NCBI RefSeq assembly: GCF_030409335.1
Contig: NZ_JAUFPN010000178.1
Span: forward strand, 55,947-119,946
Origin: Paeniroseomonas aquatica
GTDB taxonomy: Bacteria; Pseudomonadota; Alphaproteobacteria; Acetobacterales; Acetobacteraceae
Direction of reading: 5' to 3'
Length of the DNA stretch: 64,000 nt
Position numbers and translations under genes: made by a program. Positions 10,716-19,357 of this stretch are shown in pieces. The number at the start of each line of letters is the position of its first letter. The first letter of the stretch is position 1. The notes beneath the pieces were generated by a model, which was not told where the DNA came from, made no database searches, and saw nothing but the letters and a program-made list of their open reading frames with translations.

Positions 10716-11282
10716 TCAGCCGCTGCCGGGCTGGGCGAGATAGGCCGCCTCGGCCGGCGTGTCCTTTCGCCCGAGGGCGGCGTTGCGGTGCGGGAAGCGG
10801 CCGAAACGGGCGATGACGGCGCGGTGGCGCCAGGCCTGGTCGATGCCGCCGCCGGGGGCGGCCGAGACCGGGTCGTCCCGCAGCCCCTCGAAGAGCGCGA
10901 CCGAGAGGTCCTGCTCCGGCATCGCCTCGGCATGCGCGAAGGGGAGGTACAGGAAGCCGCGCTCGGTCGCGGTCAGCGCCAGGTCCAGCCGGTCCCGCAG
11001 CACCGCGGCGCGGGCGACGGCCCGGGCCCTGGGGTCGAGCGCGAAGGCGGCGGCGCTGCCGCGGCGGAGGTTGCGGGGGAATTGGTCGAGCAGGATGACC
11101 AGCGCGAGGGCCCCGGCGGGGGTGGTGGCCCAGGCGTCGAAGGCCCCTGCCCCGGCCGGCGCCAGCAGGCCGCCGAAGCGGCCGGCGATGGCCGCGTCGA
11201 AGGCCGCATCCGCCCGGAACCAGCGGGGGCGGAAGGTGGTGCGGTCGCCCTCGAACCAGAATTCGAGGATCGCCTGCCTCAC
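10716..11282 (-). CDS. DUF924 family protein
   Basis: A 188-aa cytosolic protein of the DUF924 family (tetratricopeptide-like helical fold in known members, function unknown). Typical motifs: ILEFWFEGDR at the start, LALVILLDQFPRNLRRGSAAAF, the helix YLPFAHAEAMPEQ and the end HRNAALGRKDTPAEAAYL. The start is a GTG at 11282 that overlaps the TGA of the upstream dehydrogenase (GTGA), which supports coupled translation. The phase is open much further upstream (to 12479), but that part is a shadow of the dehydrogenase. Confidence 0.87.
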   Translation of the reverse strand: MRQAILEFWFEGDRTTFRPRWFRADAAFDAAIAGRFGGLLAPAGAGAFDAWATTPAGALALVILLDQFPRNLRRGSAAAFALDPRARAVARAAVLRDRLDLALTATERGFLYLPFAHAEAMPEQDLSVALFEGLRDDPVSAAPGGGIDQAWRHRAVIARFGRFPHRNAALGRKDTPAEAAYLAQPGSG

Positions 11283-14185
11283 GCCAGCGCCAGGTCCAGC
11301 ACCCGCACGCTGTGCAGCGCCTCCCGCCCGGTCAGGTCCTTGATCTGGTGCCGGCAGGAGGTGCCGTCGGCGACGATGAGCTGCCCGGCCGGGATGGCGC
11401 GGATGGCCGGCAGCAGCGCCAGTTCCGCCATGGCGCGGGAGACCGCGAGGTTCTTCGCCTCGTAGCCGAAGCTGCCCGCCATGCCGCAGCAGGAGGAGGC
11501 GATGGGCGTCACCTTCAGGCCGGGGATGCCCGCCAGCACCGCCACCGCCGCCGGGAAGGCGGAGAAGGCCTTCTGGTGGCAATGGCCATGGATATGCGCG
11601 GCCGTCGCCACCGGCTTCAGCGCCAGCGCCGGCTTCTCCCGCGCCAGGAACTCGCCGATCAGCACCGCCCGCCCGGACAGCGCCTCGGCCGCCGCCCCCG
11701 GGAGCAGCGACAGGAATTCGTCCCGCAAGGTCAGCAGGCAGGAGGGCTCGATGCCGACCACCGGCAGGTCGAAGGCGGCGAGCGCGTCCAGGGTCCGCCG
11801 CGCCTCGGCGCGCGCCTCGGCCACCAGCCCGGCCGCCAGGTAGGTCCGCCCGCTGTCGAGTGGCCGGGCGCCCTTCGCCGGGCGGGCGACCACCGGCCGG
11901 TAGCCCGCAGCCCGCAGCACCCTGGCGGCGGCGCGGATGTTCTCCGGCTCGAAGTAGCGGTTGAAGAGGTCGGGGAAGAGGATGACCTCGCCGGCCGCGC
12001 CCGAGGGTGCCGGCAGCTCGGCATCGTGGAAGGCATTGCCGACGAAGCGCGGCAGGCTGCGGCCGGCGGCGAAGCCGAGCAGCTTCTCCGAGAGCCAGGC
12101 GAGGCCCGGCACCCAGCCGCGGGCATTGGGGATGAAGGGCGCCATGGCGGCGAAGGGCGCCCAGCGCGGCATGGTGGCGATGACCCGGTCCTTCAGCGAG
12201 AGCCCATGCGTGGCGGCGCGGGCGGCCTGGACCTCTATCTTCAGCTTGGCCATGTCGACGCCGGTCGGGCATTCCCGCTTGCACCCCTTGCAGGAGACGC
12301 AGAGCTCCATGGCGGCGGCGACCTCGGCCGAGGCGAGGCCACCCGGCAACTGCCCGGTCAGCGCCAGCCGCAGCGTATTGGCGCGGCCGCGCGTCAGGTG
12401 CTGCTCGTCCTGCGTCGCCCGGAAGCTGGGGCACATGACGTTGGCGTCGGACTTCCGGCAGGTGCCGTTGTTGTTGCACATCTCGACCGCGCCGAGCAGC
12501 CCGCCCTGCGGACCGGGCCAGGCGGACCAGTCGAGCGCCGGGGCGATGGCGGGGTCTGCGGCATAGTCCGGGCCGTAGCGGAACAGCGTCCGGTCATCCA
12601 TGCGCGGGGCGCGGGTGATCCTGCCGGGATTCAGCAGCCCCTTCGGGTCGAAGGCGTCCTTGACCTGCTCGAAGGCGCCGACGATGCGCGCCCCGAACAT
12701 GCTCTCGTGGAACTCGGAGCGGACGATGCCGTCGCCATGCTCGCCGGAATGCGATCCCTTGTATTCGCGGACGAGCGCGAAGCATTCCTCGGCGATGGCG
12801 CGCATCTTCGCCACATCCTCGCCGGCCTTCATGTTCAGCACGGGACGGACATGGAGGCAGCCGACGCTGGCATGGGCGTACCAGGTGCCCTTGCTGCCGT
12901 AGCGGGCGAAGACATCGTTCAGCCGCTCGGTGTAGTCGGCGAGGTCGGGCAGCGCGACGGCGCAATCCTCGATGAAGGAGACCGGCTTCCCGTCGCCCTT
13001 CATGCTCATCATGATGTTGAGCCCGGCTTCGCGCACCTCGGCGATGGCGGCCTGGAAGCCGGGCTCGACCACCCGCACCACCTGCCCGGGGTGGCCGAGG
13101 TCGGCCATCATCTCATCCAATGCATCGAGCGAGCGCAGCAGCGGCGCATCCTCATGGCCGTGGAATTCGACGATGAGCAGGCTGTCCGGCTCGCCGATCA
13201 GGATGCGGTCGATCGTCGCCCGGTACATGGCGATGGAGCGGCCGAGGTCGATCATGGTGCGGTCGACCAGTTCCACCGCCTCGGGGTCCAGGGTGACCAG
13301 GTGCTGCGAGGCCTCCATCGCCTTGCGGAAGCTGGGGAACTGGCAGATGCCCAGCACCTTCCGCGGCTTCACCGGTGAGAGCTTGAGGTCGAGCGCGGCG
13401 GAAAAGGCCAAGGTGCCCTCCGAGCCCACCAGCAGCCGGGCAAGGTTGCCGCGGCCGGCGGCGCGGGCGGCGGGGGTCAGCGCCTCGATGTTGTAGCCGC
13501 CGACGCGGCGGAGCTGGTCGGGGAAGCGCGCGGCGATCTCGGCGGCTTCCCGCACGCCGAGCGCCCGCAGCGACTGGATGAGGTCGGCGACGCCGGCCGG
13601 GACCCCGGCCCCGAGGTTGTCGGGCAGCTCGCCGAAGTTGAAGCGCGTGCCATCGGCGAGCAGCGCATCGATCGCCCGGACGTTGTCGGCCATCAGCCCG
13701 TAGCGGATGGACTTGCTGCCGCAGGAGTTGTTCGCCGCCATGCCGCCGATGGTGCAGCGCTGCCAGGTGGAGGGATCGACCGGGAAGAACTTCTTCTCCT
13801 TGGCAAGGGCTGCGTTCAGCGCGCCGAGGGTGATGCCGGGCTGCACCGTGGCGGTGTCGCCCTCAACCTTCAGGACGTTCCGCAGGTACTTGGTGCAGTC
13901 GATCACCAGGGCCCGGTTCACCGTCTGGCCGCATTGGCTGGTGCCGCCGCCGCGGGGCAGGACGGGAATGCCCTCGGCCCGGCAGAGCGACATCGCCGCC
14001 TCCACATCGGCGACGGTGCGGGGGACCAGCACGCCGACCGGCTCCATCTGGTAGATGCTGGCATCCGTCGCGTAGCGGCCGCGGTCGCCGGGCGAGAACA
14101 GCACCTCGCCGGCGGTCTCGCGCCGCAGCGCCTCGGCAAGGCGGCTGTCGCCGATACGGTCCTTGGGGATGGTGAAGGCGTTCAT
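11279..14185 (-). CDS. FAD-linked and Fe-S 2-hydroxyacid dehydrogenase (YdiJ/D-2-hydroxyglutarate dehydrogenase-like)
   Basis: A 968-aa fusion enzyme. FAD_binding_4 spans about 45-185 (VLPRGGGTSQCGQTV, TIGGMAANNSCG) and an FAD-oxidase C-terminal domain about 220-520. A ferredoxin-like part follows (CNNNGTCRK and CVSCKGCKRECPTGVDM), then CCG-type cysteine-rich segments (HGHCHQKAFSA, SSCCGMAGSFGYE). This is the layout of E. coli YdiJ and of glycolate/D-lactate-type dehydrogenases fused to their Fe-S subunit; electrons probably pass to quinone. The substrate is uncertain: D-2-hydroxyglutarate, D-lactate or glycolate. It is divergent from a serine-glyoxylate aminotransferase, which makes a role in 2-hydroxyacid or glyoxylate flow plausible. 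Confidence 0.88.
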   Translation of the reverse strand: MNAFTIPKDRIGDSRLAEALRRETAGEVLFSPGDRGRYATDASIYQMEPVGVLVPRTVADVEAAMSLCRAEGIPVLPRGGGTSQCGQTVNRALVIDCTKYLRNVLKVEGDTATVQPGITLGALNAALAKEKKFFPVDPSTWQRCTIGGMAANNSCGSKSIRYGLMADNVRAIDALLADGTRFNFGELPDNLGAGVPAGVADLIQSLRALGVREAAEIAARFPDQLRRVGGYNIEALTPAARAAGRGNLARLLVGSEGTLAFSAALDLKLSPVKPRKVLGICQFPSFRKAMEASQHLVTLDPEAVELVDRTMIDLGRSIAMYRATIDRILIGEPDSLLIVEFHGHEDAPLLRSLDALDEMMADLGHPGQVVRVVEPGFQAAIAEVREAGLNIMMSMKGDGKPVSFIEDCAVALPDLADYTERLNDVFARYGSKGTWYAHASVGCLHVRPVLNMKAGEDVAKMRAIAEECFALVREYKGSHSGEHGDGIVRSEFHESMFGARIVGAFEQVKDAFDPKGLLNPGRITRAPRMDDRTLFRYGPDYAADPAIAPALDWSAWPGPQGGLLGAVEMCNNNGTCRKSDANVMCPSFRATQDEQHLTRGRANTLRLALTGQLPGGLASAEVAAAMELCVSCKGCKRECPTGVDMAKLKIEVQAARAATHGLSLKDRVIATMPRWAPFAAMAPFIPNARGWVPGLAWLSEKLLGFAAGRSLPRFVGNAFHDAELPAPSGAAGEVILFPDLFNRYFEPENIRAAARVLRAAGYRPVVARPAKGARPLDSGRTYLAAGLVAEARAEARRTLDALAAFDLPVVGIEPSCLLTLRDEFLSLLPGAAAEALSGRAVLIGEFLAREKPALALKPVATAAHIHGHCHQKAFSAFPAAVAVLAGIPGLKVTPIASSCCGMAGSFGYEAKNLAVSRAMAELALLPAIRAIPAGQLIVADGTSCRHQIKDLTGREALHSVRVLDLALA

Positions 14186-14223
14186 GGGGCGAGACTAATC
14201 CTGGGCCTTGTCCCTGTCCGATC

Positions 14224-14229
14224 TATAAT
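14224..14229 (+). promoter_or_regulatory. TATAAT -10-like hexamer before the aminotransferase
   Basis: An exact TATAAT sits 85 bases before the aminotransferase start in the 128-base divergent gap; such a match is rare by chance at this GC content. No good -35 element lies 16-18 bases upstream, so this is only a candidate. Confidence 0.3.
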
Positions 14230-14313
14230 GCTCATCAATCCGACAAGCCCTTCTCATTGGCGGAAACGCATGGATCGCGCCCATAAGCGGCGCGACACGG
14301 GAGCGACCAGACC

Positions 14314-15513
14314 ATGGCCTATTACCAATCCTCGCCCAGCGCCGGCCGGCATTTCCTGCAGATCCCGGGACCGACCAACGTGCCGGACCGCGTGCTGCGG
14401 GCCATGGACAACCCGACCATGGACCACCGCGGCCCGGATTTCGGCAGGTTCGGCGGCCAATTGCTGGAGAAGGTGAAGCAGGTCTTCAAGACCTCGGGCC
14501 CGGTGGTGATCTATCCCGCCTCCGGCACCGGCGCCTGGGAAGCGGCGCTGGTCAATACGCTGTCGCCCGGCGACCGGGTGCTGATGTGCGAGACCGGCTG
14601 GTTCGCCCACCTCTGGCAGGAGATGGCCGAGCGCCTGGACCTCCGGCCCGAGCTGCTGCGGACCGACTGGCGCCGCGGCGCCGACGTGCCGGCGATCGAG
14701 GCGGCGCTGCGGGCCGACCGCGACCACGGCATCAAGGCGGTCTGCGTGGTGCACAACGAAACCAGCACCGGCGCCACCTCGCGCATCGACGAGGTCCGCC
14801 GCGCCATCGACGCCGCCGGCCACCCGGCCCTGCTGCTGGTCGACACCATCTCCTCGCTCGGCTCGATCGACTACCGGCACGACGAATGGGGCGTCGACGT
14901 CACCATCGCCGGCTCGCAGAAGGGGCTGATGCTGCCGCCCGGCCTCTCCTTCAACGCGGTCTCGGCCAAGGCGCTGCGCGCCGCCGAGACGGCGAAGCTG
15001 ACCCGCAGCTTCTGGGACTGGCGGCCGATGATCGCCTCCAACGCCACCGGCTACTTTCCCTATACGCCCGCCACCAACCTGCTCTACGGCCTCGACGCGG
15101 CCCTCGACATGCTGGCCGAGGAAGGCCTCGAGAACGTCTTCGCCCGGCACGACCGCTTCGCCGAGGCGGCCCGCCGCGCGGTGCGGCACTGGGGCGGGGC
15201 CGGCGCCGGGATCGAGATCCAGTGCGACGACCCGCGCCATTTCTCCTCGGTGCTGACCGCGGTGCGGCTGCCGGAGGGCCACAGCGCCAATGCGCTGCGC
15301 GGCATCATCCTCGAGAAGTTCAACATGAGCCTCGGCAACGGCCTCGGCCGGCTGAACGACCGGGTCTTCCGCATCGGCCACCTCGGCGACTTCGGCCCGC
15401 TGTCGTTGGTCGGGGCGCTGGGCGGGGTGGAGATGGGCCTGGCCGCGGCCGGCATCCCGCACCAGGCGGGCGGCGTGCAGGCGGCGATGGCCTACCTCAA
15501 CGGCAACGCCTGA
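14314..15513 (+). CDS. sgaA: Serine--glyoxylate aminotransferase
   Basis: Fold-type I PLP enzyme (399 aa) of the class V family, predicted to convert serine plus glyoxylate to hydroxypyruvate plus glycine. Signatures: FLQIPGPTNVPDRVLRAM at the start, YPASGTGAWEAAL, HNETSTGATS, the PLP aspartate region LLVDTISSLGS and the Schiff-base lysine K203 in AGSQKGLMLPPGL. Length matches Methylobacterium/Hyphomicrobium SgaA. An alanine-glyoxylate or aspartate specificity cannot be excluded from sequence alone. It is divergently transcribed from the large 2-hydroxyacid dehydrogenase, suggesting shared glyoxylate metabolism. Confidence 0.9.
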   Translation: MAYYQSSPSAGRHFLQIPGPTNVPDRVLRAMDNPTMDHRGPDFGRFGGQLLEKVKQVFKTSGPVVIYPASGTGAWEAALVNTLSPGDRVLMCETGWFAHLWQEMAERLDLRPELLRTDWRRGADVPAIEAALRADRDHGIKAVCVVHNETSTGATSRIDEVRRAIDAAGHPALLLVDTISSLGSIDYRHDEWGVDVTIAGSQKGLMLPPGLSFNAVSAKALRAAETAKLTRSFWDWRPMIASNATGYFPYTPATNLLYGLDAALDMLAEEGLENVFARHDRFAEAARRAVRHWGGAGAGIEIQCDDPRHFSSVLTAVRLPEGHSANALRGIILEKFNMSLGNGLGRLNDRVFRIGHLGDFGPLSLVGALGGVEMGLAAAGIPHQAGGVQAAMAYLNGNA

Positions 15514-15520
15514 GGCCGGC

Positions 15521-16438
15521 TCAGCGCCCGGCGAAGGCCCAGCGCAGGGTCTGGGCGACGCCGAAGGTGCCGGCGCGGACCAGGGGCCGCCCGATCCCCG
15601 GGTTGGCCAGCCCGTGCATCCGCGCCGCCCAGCCCGGCAGCAGGTCGATCCCGGCCTGCATCGTCAGGCGCTGCAGCGGCTCGGCCAGCGGCTTCGGCGC
15701 CGGCTGGCTCAGCACCAGCCGGGCGACCTCCCGGCTGCGGGCATCGGCGCGCAGCAGCGGCCGGGTCGCGGCCAGCAGCGCCTCCGCCTCGGCCCGGCTG
15801 CGCGGCACCGGATCGGCGCCGAGCGCGGTGCCGATCCGCGCCATCTCGGCGAAGTAGCGGTCCTGCTCGGCCCTCGGCATGCCCGGATCGGCATAGCGGA
15901 GGTAGCCCTGCAGGAAGGTGGTCGTCTCGGTGACATGCACCCAGGCGAGCAGGGCGGGGTCGTTGGCGGCATAGGGGGTGCCGTCCGGCAGGGTGCCCCG
16001 GACCTGGTCGTGGATGCGGCGGATGCGGGCCAGCAGCGCCTCGGCCTCCTCCCGCCCGCCGTAGGTGGTGGTCGCGATGAAGCGGGCGGTGCGGCGCAGC
16101 CTCCCGTGCATGTCGGCGCGGAAATTCGAATGGTCCCAGACGCCTGCCAGCACCGCCGGATGCAGCATCTGCAGCAGCAGCCCGGCGATGCCGCCGACCA
16201 TCATGCCGGCGACGTCGCCATGCACCCGCCAGGCGACCGAGCGCGGCCCGAACAGCCCGTCCGGCCGCCGCTGCACCGGCGCCTCGCCGCGCGAGCGGTC
16301 GTTGAACAGCCCGACCACCTCGGCGGTGATCGCCGCCCGGAGCGACCCGGCCAGGCCGGGGGCCGGGAGTGCGGCGGCGCGGGGCAGCAACGCGGGTCCG
16401 CCCCGGATGGGGCCTGCATGATCGCTCATGCCCTTCAT
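15521..16438 (-). CDS. DUF2236/MpaB-type oxygenase family protein
   Basis: About 305 aa, matching the MpaB/DUF2236 (latex-clearing-protein-like) family: GGIAGLLLQMLHPAVLAGV, DHSNFRADMHGRLRRTARFI, TTYGG, then AWVHVTETTTFLQGYLRY. The conserved His and Arg residues that bind heme in studied members are present (LHP, WVH), so a heme-dependent oxygenase activity is possible but unproven. Two ATGs compete, at 16438 and 16429 (MSDHAG); neither has a clear ribosome site. An in-frame extension beyond 16438 looks non-coding. It converges on the aminotransferase gene with seven bases between stops. Confidence 0.8.
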   Translation of the reverse strand: MKGMSDHAGPIRGGPALLPRAAALPAPGLAGSLRAAITAEVVGLFNDRSRGEAPVQRRPDGLFGPRSVAWRVHGDVAGMMVGGIAGLLLQMLHPAVLAGVWDHSNFRADMHGRLRRTARFIATTTYGGREEAEALLARIRRIHDQVRGTLPDGTPYAANDPALLAWVHVTETTTFLQGYLRYADPGMPRAEQDRYFAEMARIGTALGADPVPRSRAEAEALLAATRPLLRADARSREVARLVLSQPAPKPLAEPLQRLTMQAGIDLLPGWAARMHGLANPGIGRPLVRAGTFGVAQTLRWAFAGR

Positions 16439-16678
16439 CTGGGGCGGCCGCGGCCGCTGGCGACCCCCGGGCGCAGGCCAGGCGCCGAATTCCCGCCGCC
16501 GGCCCCGCCCCTGGACCCGCAGGCCGGCCCGCCGCAGATTGATCCGGCGCATTACCCGCCTCAGCGGCGTTGGCATGATGCCATCGCCGCGGCGCCCCGA
16601 CCGGGCCGAGCGCGGGGAGATGTTCGACAAGACGCAGGTCGCCGCCGGCTGAGACGGCGGCGCGCAAGGGGAAGTAGC

Positions 16679-17317
16679 ATGGCCGAAATCGACCACATCG
16701 TGCTGGGCGCCAGGACGCTCGCGGAAGGCGCCGCCTATGTCGAGCAGCACCTGGGCGTCGCACCCCGGCCGGGCGGCGTGCATGCCGGCTTCGGCACCCA
16801 CAACATGCTGCTGGGCCTCGGCCGCGCCTGCTACCTCGAGGTGATCGCGCCCGACCCGGGACAGCCGAACCCGCCGCATCCGCGCCTCTTCGACCTCGAC
16901 GACCCCGCGGTGAAGCTGATGCTGGAGGCCGGGCCCTGCCTGATCGGCTGGGTCGCCCGGACCCCGGCGCTCGATGCCGTGGTCTCCCGCCTCGGCCCGC
17001 GGGGGGGCGAGGTGAAGTCCATGACGCGCGGCGACCTGTCTTGGCGCATGGCCTTCCCACCGCAGCGCCAGGACATGAACAACCTGATCCCGGCGCTCAT
17101 CCAGTGGGAGAGCGACAGCGCCTCGACCCGCCTGCCGGACAGCCACGTGCGGCTGCTGGCGCTGGAGGCCGAGCACCCGGAGGCCGATGCAGTCCGCGAC
17201 GGGCTGGCGGAACGCGGGCTGGAGACGGTGCTCAAGCTGCGGCAGAGCCCGCATGCCCGGCTGCTGGCCAGGCTCAAGCGGGCGGATGGCACCGAAGTGG
17301 CGCTGTCGAGCGGCTGA
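16679..17317 (+). CDS. Glyoxalase-like (VOC) domain protein
   Basis: A 212-aa protein resembling the Glyoxalase_3-type VOC family: IDHIVLGARTLAEGAAYVEQ at the start, GVHAGFGTHNMLLGLG, then CYLEVIAPDPGQP. In the family the first His and the Glu of the YLE segment lie at the metal/active site; the second half (about 100-212) is the diverged partner half. The substrate is unknown. The ATG at 16679 follows AAGGGGAAG. The gene stands alone, divergent from the MpaB-like gene across a 240-base GC-rich gap in which I found no convincing promoter. Confidence 0.8.
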   Translation: MAEIDHIVLGARTLAEGAAYVEQHLGVAPRPGGVHAGFGTHNMLLGLGRACYLEVIAPDPGQPNPPHPRLFDLDDPAVKLMLEAGPCLIGWVARTPALDAVVSRLGPRGGEVKSMTRGDLSWRMAFPPQRQDMNNLIPALIQWESDSASTRLPDSHVRLLALEAEHPEADAVRDGLAERGLETVLKLRQSPHARLLARLKRADGTEVALSSG

Positions 17318-17327
17318 GACCAAAAGT

Positions 17328-17348
17328 TTCACAACCAAAGGTTGTGAA
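17328..17348. promoter_or_regulatory. Perfect 9-bp inverted repeat, candidate operator
   Basis: TTCACAACC-AAA-GGTTGTGAA: nine-base arms with a three-base centre, AT-rich against this background. It starts 11 bases after the VOC gene stop and lies 258 bases before pleD. No T-run follows, so it is not a standard terminator. A TATGAT hexamer (17390-17395) lies 41 bases downstream and could be the -10 of a pleD promoter. The rest of the 288-base gap shows nothing else recognisable. Confidence 0.45.
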
Positions 17349-17605
17349 CCAGACGGTTACCAAGCGCGCTTCTACCCTAGACGATGATTTATGATAGAGT
17401 GTTGAACCTCACAGGTGACCCGGTGGGCCCGCATCGCAGCGCGGTGCAGGCCCCCGGGTCCCTGGCCCGGGGATGGGGACCGCATCGTTGAGGCTTGCGC
17501 CGGCGGCAGGTTTCGGAAGGGCGATAGGAAAGGGATGCTGCAGTTGACCCCGATTCGGTACTGCCGTCCGGCCGGCCCGGCCCTGCCCCGCCGGCGGACG
17601 ACGCC

Positions 17606-19024
17606 ATGACCGCACGCATCCTGGTGGTGGACGACATCGCCGCCAACCTCCGGCTGCTCGAGGCCAAGCTGCTGAACGAATACTACGAGGTGGCCCTCGC
17701 CGCCTCCGGGCCCGAGGCCCTGGCCACCGCCGGGCGCTGGTCGCCCGACGTCATCCTGCTCGACGTCATGATGCCCGGCATGGACGGCTACGAGGTCTGC
17801 GAGCGGCTGAAGGCCAGCAGCGCCACGGCGCACATGCCCGTGGTCATGATCACCGCCCTGGTCGACCCGGCCGAGCGGGTGCGCGGGCTGGAGGCCGGGG
17901 CGGACGACTTCCTCTCGAAGCCGGTCGACGACGCGACCCTGTTCGCCCGGCTGCGGGCGCTGCTGCGGGTGAAGCAGGTGCAGGATGCCTGGCGGCTGCG
18001 CTCCGACACCGCCCGGGACCTGGGCTTCGAGCCGCCGCCCGAGCCCTCCCCCAGCATCCAGGGCGCCAGCGTCATGGTGCTCTCGGAATCCGCCGCCGAG
18101 GCGGCGCAGATCGCCGCCATCCTCGGCACCGACGGCGTGGAGGTGCAGACCGCCACCGAATCGGAGGCGGCCCGGCGGATCCTGGGCGAGGGCAATTTCG
18201 ACCTCGCGGTGCTCTGCCTCCCCGGCGAGGGCGGGGACGTGCTGCGGCTCGCCTCCCGCCTCCGGGCCCAGGGGGCGACGCGGGACCTGCCGGTGCTGCT
18301 GGTGGCCGATGCCAACCAGCGCGGCCTGGTGCTGCGCGGCTTCGACCTCGGCGCCAACGACCACGTGCTGCGGCCGATCGACCCGAACGAGCTGCGGGCC
18401 CGGGCGCGCAACCAGATCCGCCGCAAGCGCTACCAGGAAAGGCTGCGCGCCGACCTCGACCGCAGCCTGGAGATGGCGGTGACCGACCCGCTGACCGGGC
18501 TGCGCAACCGCCGCTACGTCCGCCGCCACCTCGACGGCGTGCTCCGGGGCACCGACGCGGCGGTGCTGCTGCTCGACGTCGACCGCTTCAAGTCGATCAA
18601 CGACAACTACGGCCACCCGGCCGGCGACGCCGCCCTGCGCGAGGTGGCGAACCGGCTGAAGATGCATCTCCGCGCCGCCGACGTCGTCGCCCGCTACGGC
18701 GGCGAGGAATTCATGGTGGTGCTGGCGGGGGCGCCGACCGACTACGCCAATGCGGTCGCGGAGCGGCTCTGCGCCTCGCTCAGCGCCACCCATTTCGAGA
18801 TCGCCGGGGTGCTGCTGCCGGTGACCGCGAGCATCGGCCTGGCCGTGGCGCCGCCGGGGACCAGCGTGAACGCGGCGGTGGCGGCGGCGGATGCGGCGCT
18901 CTACCGGGCCAAGGAGGCCGGGCGGAACCGGGTGGTGCAGGCGATCGCGGCCGAGTTCGTCGACGACGGCCTGCCCGACCAGTTGCAGGATGTGCCGCCG
19001 CCGCCGCGGCTGCGGGCCGGCTAG
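17606..19024 (+). CDS. pleD: PleD-type response regulator diguanylate cyclase (REC-REC-GGDEF)
   Basis: A 472-aa cyclase making c-di-GMP on phosphorylation; in Caulobacter PleD controls polar development. The first receiver (1-118) has D9/D10, phospho-acceptor D53 (LLDVMMPG) and K105 (SKPVDD). The second receiver (about 153-270) lacks an acceptor (AVLCLPGEG), as in true PleD where it is a dimer adaptor. The GGDEF domain has the active site GGEEF at 365-369 and the inhibitory RxxD site at R356-D359, so product feedback is expected. divK is not next to it. It converges on rpmG. Confidence 0.93.
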   Translation: MTARILVVDDIAANLRLLEAKLLNEYYEVALAASGPEALATAGRWSPDVILLDVMMPGMDGYEVCERLKASSATAHMPVVMITALVDPAERVRGLEAGADDFLSKPVDDATLFARLRALLRVKQVQDAWRLRSDTARDLGFEPPPEPSPSIQGASVMVLSESAAEAAQIAAILGTDGVEVQTATESEAARRILGEGNFDLAVLCLPGEGGDVLRLASRLRAQGATRDLPVLLVADANQRGLVLRGFDLGANDHVLRPIDPNELRARARNQIRRKRYQERLRADLDRSLEMAVTDPLTGLRNRRYVRRHLDGVLRGTDAAVLLLDVDRFKSINDNYGHPAGDAALREVANRLKMHLRAADVVARYGGEEFMVVLAGAPTDYANAVAERLCASLSATHFEIAGVLLPVTASIGLAVAPPGTSVNAAVAAADAALYRAKEAGRNRVVQAIAAEFVDDGLPDQLQDVPPPPRLRAG

Positions 19025-19053
19025 CGGCCTGCCGCCGGGGCCCACAAAAGCGA

Positions 19054-19075
19054 ACGGCGGGCCGAGGCCCGCCGT
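19054..19075. terminator. Shared hairpin terminator between pleD and rpmG
   Basis: ACGGCGGGCC-GA-GGCCCGCCGT is a perfect 10-base inverted repeat. Read on the minus strand (downstream of rpmG) it is followed by TCGCTTTTGT, a modest T-rich tail; on the plus strand the tail is GTTCTC. It probably ends rpmG transcription and blocks read-through from pleD. Confidence 0.75.
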
Positions 19076-19102
19076 GTTCTCGATCCGACAGTGGCCCGCA
19101 GG

Positions 19103-19270
19103 CTACTTGATCTTCGATTCCTTGAAGACGACGTGCTTGCGCGCGACCGGGTCGTATTTCTTCAGCTCGAGCTTGCCGGTGGTGTTCCGCACGTTCTTCT
19201 TGGTGACGTAGAAGAAGCCGGTTTCGGCGCTGCTCACGAGCTTGATCTGGATGGTGTTCGACTTGGCCAT
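19103..19270 (-). CDS. rpmG: 50S ribosomal protein L33
   Basis: Short gene of 55 aa that is easy to overlook. The product begins [19 protein letters not shown] and continues [19 protein letters not shown] to end VVFKESKIK, a clear bacterial L33 of the cysteine-free type common in alphaproteobacteria. It is a component of the large ribosomal subunit near the E site. It faces pleD, from which it is separated by a strong hairpin. The upstream 87 bases separate it from the CHAD gene on the same strand. All residues were read directly from the reverse complement of 19103-19270. Confidence 0.97.
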   Translation of the reverse strand: MAKSNTIQIKLVSSAETGFFYVTKKNVRNTTGKLELKKYDPVARKHVVFKESKIK

Positions 19271-19357
19271 GGCGAAGCCTGTTGATCCTGAGGTACCTGA
19301 AGGGGCCGCAACCTAACGTGCTGCGCCGCCCCGTCAAGCCAAAGCTTGGGGCGGGCC

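Noticed and set aside
16439..16678. Possible longer start of the MpaB-like gene and a NotI-like palindrome GCGGCCGCGGCCGC (16444-16457)
   Set aside because: The extension is Arg/Pro-rich without family similarity, and a GC-only palindrome is expected by chance here.
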